A stretch of 64,000 nt of DNA from Azospirillum sp. TSH64 (GCF_003116035.1 NZ_LGQW01000015.1:4483258-4547257); one strand, 5' to 3'; counted from the stretch's first letter, positions 15,584-24,900 are shown. Numbers and translations are program-made. The notes: generated by a model not told the origin, from the sequence alone.

Positions 15584-16717
15584 ATGTTCGGTAGGCGCAC
15601 TCTCCTTGCCGCCGCGGCGGCCCTGGCCCTGACCCTTCCCGCCTTCGGCGCACAGGCGCAGCAGCCCCCGGTCCGCATCGCCCTCATCGGGCCGATGAGC
15701 GGCACCGGCGCCTTCGAAGGCCAGCTCGGCCTGGAAGGCGCGCAGGCGATGGCCGCGGTGATCAACGCCAAGGGCGGCGTTGCCGGCGGCCGCAAGATCG
15801 AGCTGCTGACCTACGACGACAAGGGTTCCCCCGAGGATGGCGTCAGCGCCGCCAAGCGGGCGATGGAGCAGGACAACGTCGACATGATCATCGGCGGCTG
15901 GTTCAGCGCCGTCGCCCTGTCGATGAAGGAAGTGACTCGCGACAAGATCATTACCGTGATGACCAGCTCGCAGCACCCGAAGGTGACGGAGGAGGGGCAC
16001 AAGTACCTGTTCCGCCTCAACGCCACCTCGGCGATGATGTCGGAATTCTATTCGAAGGCGATCTGCGACCGCATCAAGCCCAAGTCCATCGCCTTCATGA
16101 ACGTCAACGACGATTGGGGCCGTCTGGAGCTGGACAACTACACCAAGCTGCTGACCGGTTGCGGCATCGAGGTGAAGGGGCACGAGTTCTACAACCGCAC
16201 CGATACGGACTTCACCACCGCGCTGACCAAGCTGAAGTCGCTGAACGCCGACGCGATCTATGTCGCGGCGATCAACACCTCGCAGGGCGCCACCATCTAC
16301 CGGCAGATCAAGCAGACCGGCTATCGCGGCAAGGTCATCGCCTCGGCCGGCAACATGAACCCGAAGCTGGTCGAGCTGTCCGGCAATTCGCTGGAGCAAG
16401 TCTATTCCGCCTCGCCCTTCACCGAGGACGGCGCCGCCCCGTCGCTGAAGCCGTGGCTGGACCAGTACCGCAAGGAGTACAAGAACGACCCGTCCTTCAT
16501 CGCCGCACTCGGCGCCCAGGCGGTGCAGACCCTGGCCTTCGGCGTCGATGCCGCCGGTGGCGACCCGCGCGCCTACGACAAGATCGCCGCGGCCCTGAAG
16601 TCGCAGGCCGTCCCGACCGTGATGGGCGAGCTGCGCTTCTCCGACAAGGGTCAGGCGAGCCAGGCGATCCATCTGGTCCAGGTCCAGAAGAAGCAGATCG
16701 TCAGCGTCCGGGACTGA
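15584..16717 (+). CDS. ABC transporter substrate-binding protein, Leu/Ile/Val-binding type
   Basis: A 377-residue periplasmic binding protein. Residues 1-26 are a signal peptide (RR, alanine/leucine-rich core, AQA cleavage site), followed by the type I fold start RIALIGPMSGTGAFEG and the usual two-lobe pattern. It is the first of five transport genes and follows the lyase by 75 bp. It captures the substrate for the LivHMGF-like system; in this context the ligand is more likely a carboxylic acid or aromatic compound than branched-chain amino acids. A stable hairpin follows at 16736-16758. Confidence 0.93.
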   Translation: MFGRRTLLAAAAALALTLPAFGAQAQQPPVRIALIGPMSGTGAFEGQLGLEGAQAMAAVINAKGGVAGGRKIELLTYDDKGSPEDGVSAAKRAMEQDNVDMIIGGWFSAVALSMKEVTRDKIITVMTSSQHPKVTEEGHKYLFRLNATSAMMSEFYSKAICDRIKPKSIAFMNVNDDWGRLELDNYTKLLTGCGIEVKGHEFYNRTDTDFTTALTKLKSLNADAIYVAAINTSQGATIYRQIKQTGYRGKVIASAGNMNPKLVELSGNSLEQVYSASPFTEDGAAPSLKPWLDQYRKEYKNDPSFIAALGAQAVQTLAFGVDAAGGDPRAYDKIAAALKSQAVPTVMGELRFSDKGQASQAIHLVQVQKKQIVSVRD

Positions 16718-16735
16718 GTGGCGGCTGGTGAGAAT

Positions 16736-16758
16736 CCCTCTCCCGACATGGGAGAGGG
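16736..16758. repeat. Intra-operon C/G-rich hairpin after the binding-protein gene
   Basis: CCCTCTCCC pairs perfectly over 9 bp with GGGAGAGGG around a 5-base loop. It sits between the binding-protein gene and the permease gene. Such hairpins often protect upstream mRNA and raise binding-protein levels. The same C/G-rich motif recurs at 46394-46426, 46489-46513, 59000-59033 and 62010-62036. Confidence 0.65.
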
Positions 16759-16782
16759 AGACCCCCGACAGGAAGATTCGAC

Positions 16783-17661
16783 ATGGATTTCACCGTCTTC
16801 GCCCAGCAGATCGCGAACGGCCTGGTCAACGGGATGGCCTATGTGCTCATCGCCACCGGGCTGACGCTGGTCTTCGGGGTGCTGCGCATCGTGAATTTCG
16901 CCCATGGCGAGTTCTACATGCTCGGCGCCTACATCACCTATTTCGTCGGCACCCTGTTCGGGCTCGACTACATCGCGGCGGCGGCGATCTCGGCCGTGGT
17001 TGTGGCGGGGCTCGGTGTCGCCGCCAACAAGCTGATCTTCTGGCCGCTGCGCCGCGACCATGAATTCACCATCCTGCTGTCCAGCTTGGGCCTCGCGCTG
17101 CTGATCGCCAACGGCGGCGAGCTGCTGTTCGGCGCCGATCCGAAATATGTCGAGAGCCCCTTCGCCGACGAAGTGCTGGACATCGGCACGGTGACGCTGA
17201 CCCAGCAGCGCGTGCTGGTCTTCGCCGCCGCGGTGGTGGCGCTGATCGCGGTCTATCTGTTCATCCGCTATTCGCGCTTCGGCAAGATGATGCGGGCGAC
17301 GGCGCAGAACCCGGACGGCGCGGCGCTGACCGGCATCAACATCGGGCTGGTCCACACCTACACCTTCGCGCTGGCCTGCGGGCTGGCGGCGCTGTCGGGC
17401 GCCCTGGTCGGCCCCACCGTGATGATCTTCCCGACCATCGGCAACTGGGCGGTCCTGAAGGGCTTCATCGTCGTCATCATGGGCGGCCTGGGCAGCGTCA
17501 CCGGCGCCCTCTTCGCCGGCCTGCTGCTCGGCGTCATCGAATCGCTGGGCGGCGGCTACATCTCCCTCGGCTTCATGGAGGCGATCGGCTACGCGATGAT
17601 CATCGCGGTCCTGCTGTGGCGCCCCAACGGCCTGTTCAGCACGGCGCGGGGTCTGCGATGA
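16783..17661 (+). CDS. Branched-chain-type ABC transporter permease, LivH family
   Basis: A 292-residue inner-membrane permease with about eight hydrophobic segments. The N-terminal GLVNGMAYVLIATGLTLVFGVL region (named by its ends GLVNG and VFGVL), RIVNFAHGEFYMLGAY and the cytoplasmic RATAQNPDGAALTGIN loop that docks the ATPases are diagnostic. Its stop overlaps the next permease (ATGA). It forms the channel heterodimer with the LivM-like protein. Confidence 0.94.
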   Translation: MDFTVFAQQIANGLVNGMAYVLIATGLTLVFGVLRIVNFAHGEFYMLGAYITYFVGTLFGLDYIAAAAISAVVVAGLGVAANKLIFWPLRRDHEFTILLSSLGLALLIANGGELLFGADPKYVESPFADEVLDIGTVTLTQQRVLVFAAAVVALIAVYLFIRYSRFGKMMRATAQNPDGAALTGINIGLVHTYTFALACGLAALSGALVGPTVMIFPTIGNWAVLKGFIVVIMGGLGSVTGALFAGLLLGVIESLGGGYISLGFMEAIGYAMIIAVLLWRPNGLFSTARGLR

Positions 17662-18674
17662 ACACCAACTCTCACGGGCAATCCCTGGGCCAGCCCCTGG
17701 CGATTGCCGGCGGCGTCGCCGCCCTGGCCGTCCTGCCCTTCCTGGCCGGCAACGCCTATCTGGAACATCTGCTGGTTCTGTGGATGCTGTATGCGCTGCT
17801 CGCGCTCAGCCTCAACATCGTCATCGGCTATCTCGGCGAACTCACCTTCGGCCATGCCGCCTTCGTCGGCGTCGGCGCCTACACCTCGGCGATCCTGTCC
17901 ACGCAACTCGGCCTGCCGCCGCTGCTGGGCCTGCCGCTGGCCGGGCTGGTCGCGGCTGGCTTCGGTCTGGTCATCGGCTATGCCGCGCTGCGCGTGGTCG
18001 GGCCGCAGTTCGCCATCCTGACGCTGGGCTTCGGCGCCATCCTGTTCACCATCACCAACCATTGGGTCGATCTGACGCGCGGGCCCATGGGCATCACCGA
18101 CATCCCGCCGATGGCAATCGGTCCGCTGGCCTTCGACAGCGCCCGCCCGACCTATTATCTGGTGCTGGCGCTGGTGCTGGCGACCGCCTATCTCTGCCAT
18201 GCGCTGGTGAGCAGCCGCACCGGCCGCGCCTTCCTGGCGGTGCGCGAGAATGCGCCGCTCGCCGCCTCGCTCGGCATCAACGTCTTCCACACCAAGCTGA
18301 TGGGCTTCGTCGCCGCCACCGCCATCGCCGGCATCGGCGGCGCCATCTACGCCCACTACATCCGGGTCATCACCCCCGACATCATGGGCGTTCACAATGT
18401 TGCCGCCTTGATCATCGTCGTCATCATCGGCGGGCGCGGCACCATCCTGGGGCCGATCCTGGGGGCGCTGGTCTATATCGGCCTCCTGGAATCGCTGCGC
18501 GTCGCCGGCCCGCTGCGGATGGTCATCTTCGCGGCCCTGCTGACCGGCACCGTCGTCTTCCTGCCGGGCGGGCTGATCAGCCTGTGGCAGCGCTGGCGTA
18601 ACGCCCACAAGTCGGAGAACAACTTGCCGGCCACGCCCACCGGCTTGCCCAGCACCGAGGGAGGTGCGAAATGA
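17658..18674 (+). CDS. Branched-chain-type ABC transporter permease, LivM family
   Basis: A 338-residue permease with multiple hydrophobic segments and the family motifs LSLNIVIGYLGELTFGHAAF and VRENAPLAASLGIN (ATPase-coupling loop). The ATG at 17658 overlaps the LivH-like stop. It is the second half of the channel and is followed by the two ATPase genes in the usual order. Confidence 0.94.
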   Translation: MNTNSHGQSLGQPLAIAGGVAALAVLPFLAGNAYLEHLLVLWMLYALLALSLNIVIGYLGELTFGHAAFVGVGAYTSAILSTQLGLPPLLGLPLAGLVAAGFGLVIGYAALRVVGPQFAILTLGFGAILFTITNHWVDLTRGPMGITDIPPMAIGPLAFDSARPTYYLVLALVLATAYLCHALVSSRTGRAFLAVRENAPLAASLGINVFHTKLMGFVAATAIAGIGGAIYAHYIRVITPDIMGVHNVAALIIVVIIGGRGTILGPILGALVYIGLLESLRVAGPLRMVIFAALLTGTVVFLPGGLISLWQRWRNAHKSENNLPATPTGLPSTEGGAK

Positions 18675-19462
18675 ACGCAGCTGCCAACGCAGGCGAAATC
18701 CTCGCCGTCAGCAACCTGACCCGCATCTTCGGCGGCCTGACCGCGGTGCGCGACGTCACCATGACGGTTCAGGCCGGCGAGGTGGTCGGGTTGATCGGGC
18801 CGAACGGCGCCGGCAAGACGACGCTGTTCAACATGCTGGGCGGCTCGCTGCCGCCCTCATCCGGCAGCATCCGCTTCGCAGGCACCGACTGCACCGGCGC
18901 GCCGTCGCACGTCATGGGCCAGCGCGGCGTGTCGCGCACCTTCCAGATCACCAGCCTGTTCCCCAGCCTGACGGCGCTCGACAATGTGCGCAGCGCCGCC
19001 TACCGCACGACGCGGGCCGGCTGGGGGGCCGCCATCCTGCGCAGCCCCGCCTACCGGCGGGAAGAGGCGGAGCTGCGGCGCAAGGCGCTGGAGATCCTGG
19101 CCTTCTGCGATCTCGACCACCGCGCCGACACGCTGGCCGACGCCATGTCCTACGGCGAGCAGCGCCGGCTGGAGATCGCCATCGCGCTGGCCGCCGAGCC
19201 GCGCCTGCTCCTGCTCGACGAGCCGGCCGCCGGCATGAACCCGGAGGAGGGCCAGCGGCTGGTCGAGATGATCCGCCGCATCCGCGCCCGCGGCGTCACC
19301 GTTCTGCTGGTGGAGCATCACATGCGGGTGGTCGCCAGCGTCTGCGACCGGCTGGTCGTGCTGGACCATGGGGTGAAGATCGCCGAGGGACCGCCGGCCA
19401 AGGTGCTGAACGATCCGGAAGTGATCCGCGTGTATCTGGGACGGGAGCCGGTCGATGCTTAA
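18671..19462 (+). CDS. ABC transporter ATP-binding protein, LivG family
   Basis: A 263-residue ATPase: Walker A GPNGAGKTT, the LivG-specific HVMGQRGVSRTFQ segment, signature SYGEQRRLEIAIAL and Walker B LLLLDEPAAGMNPEE with the H-loop EHHM. The start overlaps the permease stop (ATGA) and its end overlaps livF-like by 8 bp. It powers uptake with the LivF-like partner. Confidence 0.95.
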   Translation: MNAAANAGEILAVSNLTRIFGGLTAVRDVTMTVQAGEVVGLIGPNGAGKTTLFNMLGGSLPPSSGSIRFAGTDCTGAPSHVMGQRGVSRTFQITSLFPSLTALDNVRSAAYRTTRAGWGAAILRSPAYRREEAELRRKALEILAFCDLDHRADTLADAMSYGEQRRLEIAIALAAEPRLLLLDEPAAGMNPEEGQRLVEMIRRIRARGVTVLLVEHHMRVVASVCDRLVVLDHGVKIAEGPPAKVLNDPEVIRVYLGREPVDA

Positions 19463-20162
19463 GGTCGAAGGTCTGAAGGTCCGCTACGGCCACCGCGAGG
19501 CGGTCCACAACGTCTCCCTGACCGTCGAGGACGGGGAACTGGTGACGCTGGTCGGCTCCAACGGTGCCGGCAAGACGACGACGCTGAAGGCGATCTCCGC
19601 CCTGCTGCGGCCGAGCGGCGGGACGATCACCTTCGACGGCGAGCGCATCGACCGTCTGGCGCCGCATCAGGTGATCGAGCGCGGGCTGGTCCATGTGCCG
19701 GAGGGCCGCCAGCTTTTCCCCGAGATGACGGTGCTGGAGCATCTGGAGCTGGGCGCGCTCCGCGGCCGGCCTGGCAGCATGGGCTTCGCCGAGCGGCTGC
19801 GCTGGGTCTACGAGCTGTTCCCCATCCTGGCCGAACGCCGCACCCAGAAGGCCGGCACGATGAGCGGCGGGCAGCAGCAGCTGGTGGCCTTCGGCCGCGG
19901 CCTGATGGCGAACCCGAAATGCCTGATGCTGGACGAACCGACGCTGGGGCTGGCACCGATCATCGTCGACACGCTGGCCGACACCATCAGGAACCTGCAT
20001 GGCACCGGCATCACCATCCTGCTGGTCGAACAGCGGGTGGATCTGGCCCTGCGTCTGGCCGACCGCGCCTATGTGCTGGAGACCGGGCGGGTGGTGATGG
20101 AGGACTCGGCCCAGACCCTGCTGGCCGACCCGCGAATCAAAACAGCATATCTCGGGCTGTGA
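19455..20162 (+). CDS. ABC transporter ATP-binding protein, LivF family
   Basis: A 235-residue ATPase with Walker A GSNGAGKTTTLK, the LivF-type VPEGRQLFPEMTV Q-loop region, signature MSGGQQQLVAFGR and Walker B CLMLDEPTLGLAP. It is the last of the five transport genes and lies 5 bp before the second FAD oxidoreductase gene, so the importer is co-transcribed with the catabolic enzymes. Confidence 0.95.
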   Translation: MLKVEGLKVRYGHREAVHNVSLTVEDGELVTLVGSNGAGKTTTLKAISALLRPSGGTITFDGERIDRLAPHQVIERGLVHVPEGRQLFPEMTVLEHLELGALRGRPGSMGFAERLRWVYELFPILAERRTQKAGTMSGGQQQLVAFGRGLMANPKCLMLDEPTLGLAPIIVDTLADTIRNLHGTGITILLVEQRVDLALRLADRAYVLETGRVVMEDSAQTLLADPRIKTAYLGL

Positions 20163-20167
20163 CGGGC

Positions 20168-21598
20168 ATGTCCGGCAGGGATGTGGTTGAGCGGGCGCGG
20201 GCGATCCTGGGACCCGCCCATGTGCTGGTCGAGCCGGTCGACACGGCACCCTTCCTGGCAGACTGGCGCGGGCGCTACCGCGGTGCGGCGCTGGCCGTCG
20301 TCCGTCCGGCCGATGCGGCGCAGGTCGCGTCCATCGTCCGGCTGTGCGCAGAGACTGGCACGCCGCTGGTTCCCCAGGGCGGCAACACTGGCGTCGTCGG
20401 CGGCGCCATTCCCGACGGCAGCGGACGGAGCCTCGTCCTCTGCCTGTCGCGCCTCAACCGCATCCGCGAGGTCGATCCCATCGGCGACAGCCTGACGGTG
20501 GAGGCCGGCTGCACCCTGGCCACGGTCCAGGCCGCCGCCGAGGAGGCCGGGCGGCTGTTCCCGATGAGCCTGGGCAGCGAGGGCAGCTGCCAGATCGGCG
20601 GCACCATCGCCACCAACGCCGGCGGCACCGCCGTTCTGCGCTACGGCCCGATGCGCGACCTCGTGCTGGGGCTGGAGGTGGTGCTGCCCGACGGCACGCT
20701 GTGGAACGGGCTGCGGGCGCTGCGCAAGGACAACACCGGCTATGCCCTGAAGCACCTGTTCATCGGGGCGGAAGGCACGCTGGGCATTGTCACCGCGGCG
20801 ACGTTGAAGCTTTTTCCCCGCCCGCAGAGCGTTGCCACCGGCTTCCTCGCCCTGCCCTCGCTGGACGCGGCCTTGCAGGTGTTCGCCCAATTGCGCGGTG
20901 CGCTGGGCGACCGGGTGACCACGGCGGAAATCCTGTCGGAGACGCAGATGGCCTCGGTGCTAGCGCATGTGCCGGGTACGGCCCGGCCGCTCGACACCGT
21001 CATGCCGTGGTATCTGCTGGTCGAGGTCACCGATCCGATGCAGGGGCTGGATCTCGCCGCCCGGCTGGAGGATCTGCTGGCAACCGGGCTGGAGGATGAA
21101 CGCATCGCCGATGCGGCGGTGGCCCGCAGCCAGGCCCAGGCGAATGCGATGTGGATGCTGCGCCACAGCGTGTCGGAGGCCAACCGCAAGAGCGGCATCG
21201 TCGTCGGCCACGACACCGCGGTGCCGGTCGCCCGCATCCCCGACTTCGTCTCCCGCGCCACCATGGCCATCGAGAGGGTGCGGCCGGATGCCCGCGTGGT
21301 GGCGGTGGGGCATATCGGCGACGGCAACATCCATCTGGTCGCCATCCTGCCGGAGAACCTCCGCGCAACGGGCGAACCGCTGGACCGCATCGCCCAGGCG
21401 ATCAGTTCCGCGGTCCATGAACAGGCAATCGCGCTCGGCGGCACCATCAGCGCCGAGCATGGCATCGGCCAGAGCATGCGCGACGCGCTCGCCGCCTTCA
21501 AGGGACCGGCGGAGATGGCGCTGATGCAGGGCATCAAGCAGCTGTTCGACCCGCTGGGAGTGATGAACCCGGGCAAGGTCGTGGCGGTCCGGCGCTGA
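20168..21598 (+). CDS. FAD-binding oxidoreductase, GlcD/D-2-hydroxyacid dehydrogenase type
   Basis: A 476-residue flavoprotein of the glycolate oxidase GlcD/D-2-hydroxyglutarate dehydrogenase branch. The FAD domain shows PQGGNTGVVGGAIPD and the SLGSEGSCQIGGTIATNAGG stretch; the C-terminus has HIGDGNIHL and AEHGIGQSMRDALA, with the histidines that bind metal and 2-hydroxyacid in this family. The ATG at 20168 is the first start after the LivF-like stop. It should oxidise a D-2-hydroxyacid to the 2-oxoacid and is the last gene of the IclR-linked operon, convergent with the methyltransferase. Confidence 0.92.
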   Translation: MSGRDVVERARAILGPAHVLVEPVDTAPFLADWRGRYRGAALAVVRPADAAQVASIVRLCAETGTPLVPQGGNTGVVGGAIPDGSGRSLVLCLSRLNRIREVDPIGDSLTVEAGCTLATVQAAAEEAGRLFPMSLGSEGSCQIGGTIATNAGGTAVLRYGPMRDLVLGLEVVLPDGTLWNGLRALRKDNTGYALKHLFIGAEGTLGIVTAATLKLFPRPQSVATGFLALPSLDAALQVFAQLRGALGDRVTTAEILSETQMASVLAHVPGTARPLDTVMPWYLLVEVTDPMQGLDLAARLEDLLATGLEDERIADAAVARSQAQANAMWMLRHSVSEANRKSGIVVGHDTAVPVARIPDFVSRATMAIERVRPDARVVAVGHIGDGNIHLVAILPENLRATGEPLDRIAQAISSAVHEQAIALGGTISAEHGIGQSMRDALAAFKGPAEMALMQGIKQLFDPLGVMNPGKVVAVRR

Positions 21599-21614
21599 CG
21601 GTCCTACCGCCGGC

Positions 21615-22421
21615 TCAGGCCACCGCCGTTATCACATGGGCCTGAATTCTGCCGTCGATGGGTCCGTCGGCGAAATGCCGGGCGATGGCCTGGGCGGCGA
21701 GGTCCGTCACCTCGTCGAGACGGCTTGCATCCCGCGCCTCGATCTCCAGGCGCATGGGCGTTCCCTGGCAAAAGCCGGTCGCCGGATCGGCTGCCGTCGC
21801 CGCCCGGCTGCGCAGGGTCACGGTCTCGATCCCGATGTCGGTGAAGCCGGCTTTTTGGAGGTCGTCGCGGACCCGCCCGGTGTCGTGGTAGCCGTGCGGC
21901 GTCCGCGCCATGAAGCCGGGAGGATCGTCGGGAAAGGCCGCGGCGACGGCGGCGCTGACGACCGCAGCGATTTCGTTGTCCTCGATCCGGTCCCACACGC
22001 TGAACAGGAAGCGGCCTCCCGGCTTCAGCACCCGGCGTGCTTCGGCGAACCCCGCGGGCTTGTCGGGGAAGAACATCACGCCGAACTGGCAGACGAGCGC
22101 ATCGAAGCTGTCGCTCTCGAAGGGCAGGCTCAGGGCGTTCGCCTGCCGCCATATCACCTGCGACGCATCCAGTTTCTGCGCCGCATGGTCGAGCATCGGC
22201 TGATTGAGGTCCGTCGCAACGAGTTCGACGCTTGCCGGCAGGGTCTGGACCAGGGCGCGCGTCACGATTCCGGTTCCGGCCGCCGTCTCCAGAATCCGCC
22301 CCTCCATCCCCGCAAGCCGCCGTGCCATATCGCTGGCATAGGGCTCGAACAGGAGGGGGCCGAGATAACGGTCATAAAGTGCGGGGATCGCCCCTGCGAA
22401 TGCCTTGTCCACGTCAGCCAT
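21615..22421 (-). CDS. Class I SAM-dependent methyltransferase
   Basis: A 268-residue methyltransferase of the UbiE/Coq5-like group: motif I ILETAAGTGIVTR, the acidic end of strand two in VATDLNQPML, and the VLKPGGRFLFSVWD motif. The ATG at 22421 follows GGGGGGCGAC; an ATG four codons earlier lacks a good ribosome site. It is separated by 16 bp from the convergent FAD oxidoreductase and has no clear functional link to its neighbours. The methyl acceptor cannot be told from the sequence. Confidence 0.88.
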   Translation of the reverse strand: MADVDKAFAGAIPALYDRYLGPLLFEPYASDMARRLAGMEGRILETAAGTGIVTRALVQTLPASVELVATDLNQPMLDHAAQKLDASQVIWRQANALSLPFESDSFDALVCQFGVMFFPDKPAGFAEARRVLKPGGRFLFSVWDRIEDNEIAAVVSAAVAAAFPDDPPGFMARTPHGYHDTGRVRDDLQKAGFTDIGIETVTLRSRAATAADPATGFCQGTPMRLEIEARDASRLDEVTDLAAQAIARHFADGPIDGRIQAHVITAVA

Positions 22422-22611
22422 GTCGCCCCCCATTCCAGAATGCGGGATCGCTCAGCGTATTCCCGGCAGGCGATGAGGGCGACGGCCAATTGGGGGCGGA
22501 TCCATGCTCCTTGGGTCCGGCACTCGACGAAATCGCAACAAAATGCCCCCCGGAGCCATGCGTTGCGGCATGGCTCCAAGGGACTTGCGGTCTTCCTGGA
22601 AAACGGCTGGT

Positions 22612-23853
22612 TCAGCGGTCCGACCGGGTGAGGAGCCGCAGGGCCAATGCTGCGGCCGAGGCGGCGGTGGCGACGGCGACAACGCCGTTCCAGCCCCAGG
22701 CGGCCAGGGCCTGGCTGCCCAGCGTGGCGCCGGCCGCCATGCCGATGAACATGCCGACCATCAGCACCGCGTTCAGGCGGCTGCGGGCGGCCGGGTCGAT
22801 GCCGTAGACGATGGTCTGGTGGGCGATCAGCGAGGCTTGGACGCCCAGGTCGAAGCCGACGGCGCTCGCCACCAGCAGCCACAGGCGGCCACCCTCGGGC
22901 AGCAGCGGCGACAGTGCCATGGCGGCGAAGGACAGCACGGCCAGACCGGCACCCAGCCGGGTCATCAGCGCCGGACCGCGGCTGTCGGCGATGCGGCCGG
23001 CAATCGGCGCCACCAGCGCACCGGCCGCACCGGCCAGACCGAAGGCGCCCGCCGCGGCGGCCCCCAGATGGAACGGCGCGCCATGCAGCATCACCGCCAG
23101 GGTCGACCAGAAGGCGCTGAAGCCCAGCGACAGCAGCCCCTGCGCCATCGCCGCCCGGCGCAGGCCGGGATGACGGGCCCACAGCGTGACCAGCGACCCC
23201 AGCAATTCGCCATAGCCGAGATCGGTCGTCGGCGCAAAGCGCGGCAGCCCACGCCACAGTGCGGCACCCAGCAGGGCGATGCTGCCGGCGGCGGCGACGA
23301 ACACGGCGCGCCAGCCGAACTGCTCGGCGATGACACCGCTGACCACCCGAGAGAGCAGGATGCCCAGCAACAGGCCGGTCATCACCGTGCCGACCACCCG
23401 GCCGCGATGCTCCGCCGGGGCCAGCGTCGCGGCGGCGGGAACGATGTCCTGCGCCAGCGTCGCCGAAAGCCCCATCACCAGGCTCGCCGCTAGCAATCCG
23501 CCGATGGACGGTGCGAAGCCCGCCGCCAGCAGGGCCGCGACCAGCACCGACACCTTCGCCAGGATGATCCGGCGACGGTCGAAGCGGTCGCCCAGCGGGG
23601 CCAGCAGCAGGATGCCGAAGGCATATCCCAGCTGGGTCAGCGTCGGCACCCAGCCGACCGTCCGGTCCGCCGCCCCGATGTCGGTGCCGAGCACGCCCAG
23701 CATCGGCTGGCTGTAATAGAGCGTCGCCGCCGCCAGACCGGCACCCGCGGCCATCAGGAACACCAGCGGCCGGCTCATCCCGCTGTCATGCGCGGGTGCC
23801 AGGGGCATCGCACTTGCCAGCGGCGTTGCATGCGCGGTTTGAATGGTTGTCAT
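22612..23853 (-). CDS. MFS transporter
   Basis: A 413-residue major facilitator with about 12 hydrophobic segments and the loop-2 signature LAPLGDRFDRRRII. The pattern YYSQPMLGVLG near the start is typical of the YnfM/YgaY-type drug and sugar exporter group. The ATG at 23853 has a GAGGGGATCG site. It diverges from a LysR gene 108 bp away, a standard pairing in which the LysR protein controls the exporter. Confidence 0.93.
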   Translation of the reverse strand: MTTIQTAHATPLASAMPLAPAHDSGMSRPLVFLMAAGAGLAAATLYYSQPMLGVLGTDIGAADRTVGWVPTLTQLGYAFGILLLAPLGDRFDRRRIILAKVSVLVAALLAAGFAPSIGGLLAASLVMGLSATLAQDIVPAAATLAPAEHRGRVVGTVMTGLLLGILLSRVVSGVIAEQFGWRAVFVAAAGSIALLGAALWRGLPRFAPTTDLGYGELLGSLVTLWARHPGLRRAAMAQGLLSLGFSAFWSTLAVMLHGAPFHLGAAAAGAFGLAGAAGALVAPIAGRIADSRGPALMTRLGAGLAVLSFAAMALSPLLPEGGRLWLLVASAVGFDLGVQASLIAHQTIVYGIDPAARSRLNAVLMVGMFIGMAAGATLGSQALAAWGWNGVVAVATAASAAALALRLLTRSDR

Positions 23854-23948
23854 CGTTCGATCCCCTCAAGGGCAAACAGTGGCTTGGTTGAAGGGGAATA
23901 TGACTGCGGATCGAAGGGGGCGGTAGCCGGACCGGGTGTAGATTTGCT

Positions 23949-23963
23949 ATACGCATCACGTAT
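23949..23963. promoter_or_regulatory. Candidate LysR box (T-N11-A inverted repeat)
   Basis: ATACG and CGTAT form perfect 5-bp arms around a 5-bp centre, giving the T-N11-A form expected for LysR proteins. It lies in the MFS/lysR divergent gap and runs into the lysR start codon, a position suited to autorepression. Confidence 0.45.
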
Positions 23964-24900
23964 GAGCAACGACCTCTCGACAATCGGCAGCGACCGCATC
24001 GCCCTGCTGGAGACCTTCGTCCGCATCGTGGAGGCGGGGAACCTGTCGGCCGCGGCCGCACAGCTGGGCAGCACCCAGCCAACGGTCAGCCGCCGCCTGC
24101 AACTGCTTGAGCGGACGCTTGGCGTCCGGCTGCTGCACCGCTCCACCCACCGGATGAACCTGACGGAGGACGGCACCCTCTGTTACGAGCGGGCCAAGGA
24201 TCTGCTGGCCGGCTGGCAGATGCTGGAAAGCGATGTCCGGGGGGCAGACGACCAGCCGACCGGACATTTGCGGGTGCTGGCGCCGCATGCCTTCGGGCAG
24301 CAGCAGCTGATCGGGCCGGTGGCGGACTATCTGCGCCGCTATCCGCGGATGACGGTGGAGTGGCTCCTGCACGACCGCATGCCGGACTTCATCGCCGAGG
24401 GCATCGACTGCGCCATCCGGGTCGGCGAGATCTCAGACCCGTCGGTGGTCGCCCTGCGGCTGGCGGAGGTGCCGCGGATCGCCGTCGCCTCCCCCACCCT
24501 GCTTGGCGGGCGGCCGGTGCCGCAGCATCCGGACGAGCTGGCGGATCTGCCCTGGCTGGCGCTGCGCACCTTCTACCGGGGCGAGGTGACGCTGACCCAT
24601 GCCGGGACCGGCGAGACGGTCAGCTTCCCAATCCGGCCGCGGCTGTCCACCGACGGGTTGCAGGCGATCCGCAACGCGGCCCTCCTCGGGCTGGGGGCGG
24701 CCATCGCCTCGCAATGGGCGCTGGTGGACGATCTGGCGGCGGGCCGGCTGGTGCAGCTGGCGCCGGACTGGCAGGCGCCCACCCTGCCCGTCAGCCTGGT
24801 CTATCATCCCGCCCGCCACCAGCCGGCCCGCCTGCGCCGCTTCATCGAGGTGATGCGCGTTGCCGTGCCCCTCGCCTTCCGCGCGGTGCAGGCACCATAG
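23962..24900 (+). CDS. LysR-family transcriptional regulator
   Basis: A 312-residue LysR protein with the N-terminal helix-turn-helix (ALLETFVRIVEAGNLSAAAA and STQPTVSRRLQLLE) and an effector domain with LRVLAPHAFGQQQLIGP and the ERIDCAIRVGE-type strand (here EGIDCAIRVGE). The ATG at 23962 matches the family start; the frame is open upstream but has no LysR-like residues there. It is divergent from the MFS gene and probably controls it. Confidence 0.92.
   Translation: MSNDLSTIGSDRIALLETFVRIVEAGNLSAAAAQLGSTQPTVSRRLQLLERTLGVRLLHRSTHRMNLTEDGTLCYERAKDLLAGWQMLESDVRGADDQPTGHLRVLAPHAFGQQQLIGPVADYLRRYPRMTVEWLLHDRMPDFIAEGIDCAIRVGEISDPSVVALRLAEVPRIAVASPTLLGGRPVPQHPDELADLPWLALRTFYRGEVTLTHAGTGETVSFPIRPRLSTDGLQAIRNAALLGLGAAIASQWALVDDLAAGRLVQLAPDWQAPTLPVSLVYHPARHQPARLRRFIEVMRVAVPLAFRAVQAP

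Noticed and set aside
14417..16672. A 751-codon minus-strand frame opposite the lyase and binding-protein genes
   Set aside because: Same reason: antisense to genes with signal peptide and catalytic motifs, no ribosome site, no recognisable domain.
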